This document shows, in pieces, positions 63,401-64,000 of a stretch of DNA of 64,000 nt (the first letter of the stretch is position 1; each line of letters opens with the position of its first letter). The stretch is from Pimelobacter simplex. Lineage in GTDB: Bacteria > Actinomycetota > Actinomycetes > Propionibacteriales > Nocardioidaceae. Under the pieces are notes generated by a model that saw nothing but the letters and a program-made list of their open reading frames with translations, did not search any database and was not told the DNA's origin. The stretch spans positions 124,001-188,000 of the forward strand of contig NZ_FOUK01000001.1 of the NCBI RefSeq assembly GCF_900114845.1, in the 5' to 3' direction. The translations under genes were made by a program, and so were the position numbers.

Positions 63401-64000
63401 ATGCCGAAGCACGTCAGTCTCCAGCCGGCCGCACCGTGGGTCGAGGTGACGCTCGACCAGCGCGACCGTGACGCCGCCGAGCCGCAGCTGCTGCTCGACC
63501 TGCTCGGCCGGATGCAGTGGGTGCGGACGTTCGAGGAGTACGTCCTCGAGCTCGCCGGGCAGGGGCTCGTGCACGGCCCGGCGCACTCCAGCATCGGCCA
63601 GGAGGGCGGTGCGCTCGGCTCGATCCTCCCGCTGCGCTCGGACGACATGATCAACGGCTCGCACCGCGGCCACCACCAGTTCCTGGCCAAGGCGTTCGGG
63701 CACGTCCTCCCCGCCGGCGGCACCGGGCTGCCGCGCGTCACCGGCGAGGTGCGCGAGGTGCTGCGCCGCACGCTGGCCGAGATCTGCGGCCTGGCCGACG
63801 GCTTCTGCCGGGGCCGCGGCGGCTCGATGCACCTCCAGTGGCGCGAGGCCGGCGCGATGGGCACCAACGCCATCGTCGGAGGCGGCGTCCCGCAGGCGGC
63901 CGGCTTCGGCTGGGCCATGCGCAACGCCGGCACCGACGCCGTCAGCGTCACCTACTTCGGCGACGGCGCGGTCAACATCGGGTCGGTCCTCGAGACCTTC
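63401..64000 (+). CDS. 2-oxo acid dehydrogenase E1 component alpha subunit (partial, runs off the right edge)
   Basis: The first 200 residues of a thiamine-diphosphate E1 alpha-type subunit (pyruvate, acetoin or branched-chain dehydrogenase family). SSIGQEGGALGS, the HRGHHQFLAKAFG block, the RGRGGSMHL stretch and the start of the thiamine-diphosphate motif FGDGAVNIGS are visible. GAGGGGAA lies upstream of ATG 63401. The beta subunit and E2 would be expected to the right. The divergent GntR/VOC genes suggest regulation by the pathway's acid. Confidence 0.85.
   Translation, partial: MPKHVSLQPAAPWVEVTLDQRDRDAAEPQLLLDLLGRMQWVRTFEEYVLELAGQGLVHGPAHSSIGQEGGALGSILPLRSDDMINGSHRGHHQFLAKAFGHVLPAGGTGLPRVTGEVREVLRRTLAEICGLADGFCRGRGGSMHLQWREAGAMGTNAIVGGGVPQAAGFGWAMRNAGTDAVSVTYFGDGAVNIGSVLETF

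Overview
The window is about 72% G+C (by eye) and almost fully coding. Operons are long, most starts overlap the previous stop as ATGA or GTGA, and antisense frames stay open for long stretches, as is normal in a GC-rich actinobacterium. A likely mycothiol-dependent formaldehyde dehydrogenase (33736-34845), many PucR, ROK and GntR regulators and a soil-type catabolic gene load support this. Nocardioidaceae is my best guess, weakly held. I found no rRNA, tRNA, transposase, integrase or CRISPR array, and no gene-free stretch over 300 bases.

Layout. 25-7204: a two-module membrane histidine kinase, an EthA-like Baeyer-Villiger monooxygenase divergent from a PucR-type regulator, a small secreted protein and a GGDEF protein. 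7214-20451: a LysR regulator divergent from a 13-gene operon holding two flavin-dependent (LLM) monooxygenases, a complete peptide-type ABC importer, a family III CoA transferase, an unusual crotonase, a thiol-dioxygenase-like cupin, an alpha/beta hydrolase and two flavin reductases. It reads as an organosulfur uptake and C-S cleavage pathway whose gene combination I cannot match to a pathway I know. 20508-27185: a PucR-type regulator and a second peptide-type importer with a permease-ATPase fusion. 27292-35546: an MFS transporter, amidohydrolase, esterase, two FAD oxidases, the mycothiol-dependent formaldehyde dehydrogenase, a small Cys protein and a cupin. This looks like catabolism of a compound that releases formaldehyde or a related aldehyde.

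35550-40765: zwf-edd-eda, the Entner-Doudoroff branch, divergent from a ROK regulator. 40769-45539: a hydroxyquinol (resorcinol-type) operon of FAD hydroxylase, maleylacetate reductase and intradiol dioxygenase, divergent from an AraC regulator. 46098-51052: an amino-acid permease, TetR regulator, YtcJ-type amidohydrolase and a creatinase-like M24 protein. 51099-62060: an XRE-cupin regulator divergent from an operon with an ATZ/TRZ-type amidohydrolase, a ribose-type ABC importer (including an ATPase-ATPase-permease fusion), a Dabb protein, a second M24 protein and two dehydrogenases. 62021-64000: a GntR regulator with a VOC protein, divergent from the start of a 2-oxo acid dehydrogenase E1 alpha gene that runs off the right edge.

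The theme is a catabolic region in which each pathway has its own importer and local regulator. The least familiar parts are the organosulfur operon at 8.2-20.5 kb and the amidohydrolase/M24 operons at 48.2-62.1 kb, whose substrates cannot be read from sequence alone. Several members lack the expected catalytic residues: the crotonase, both M24 proteins and the second ATPase of the ribose-type fusion.
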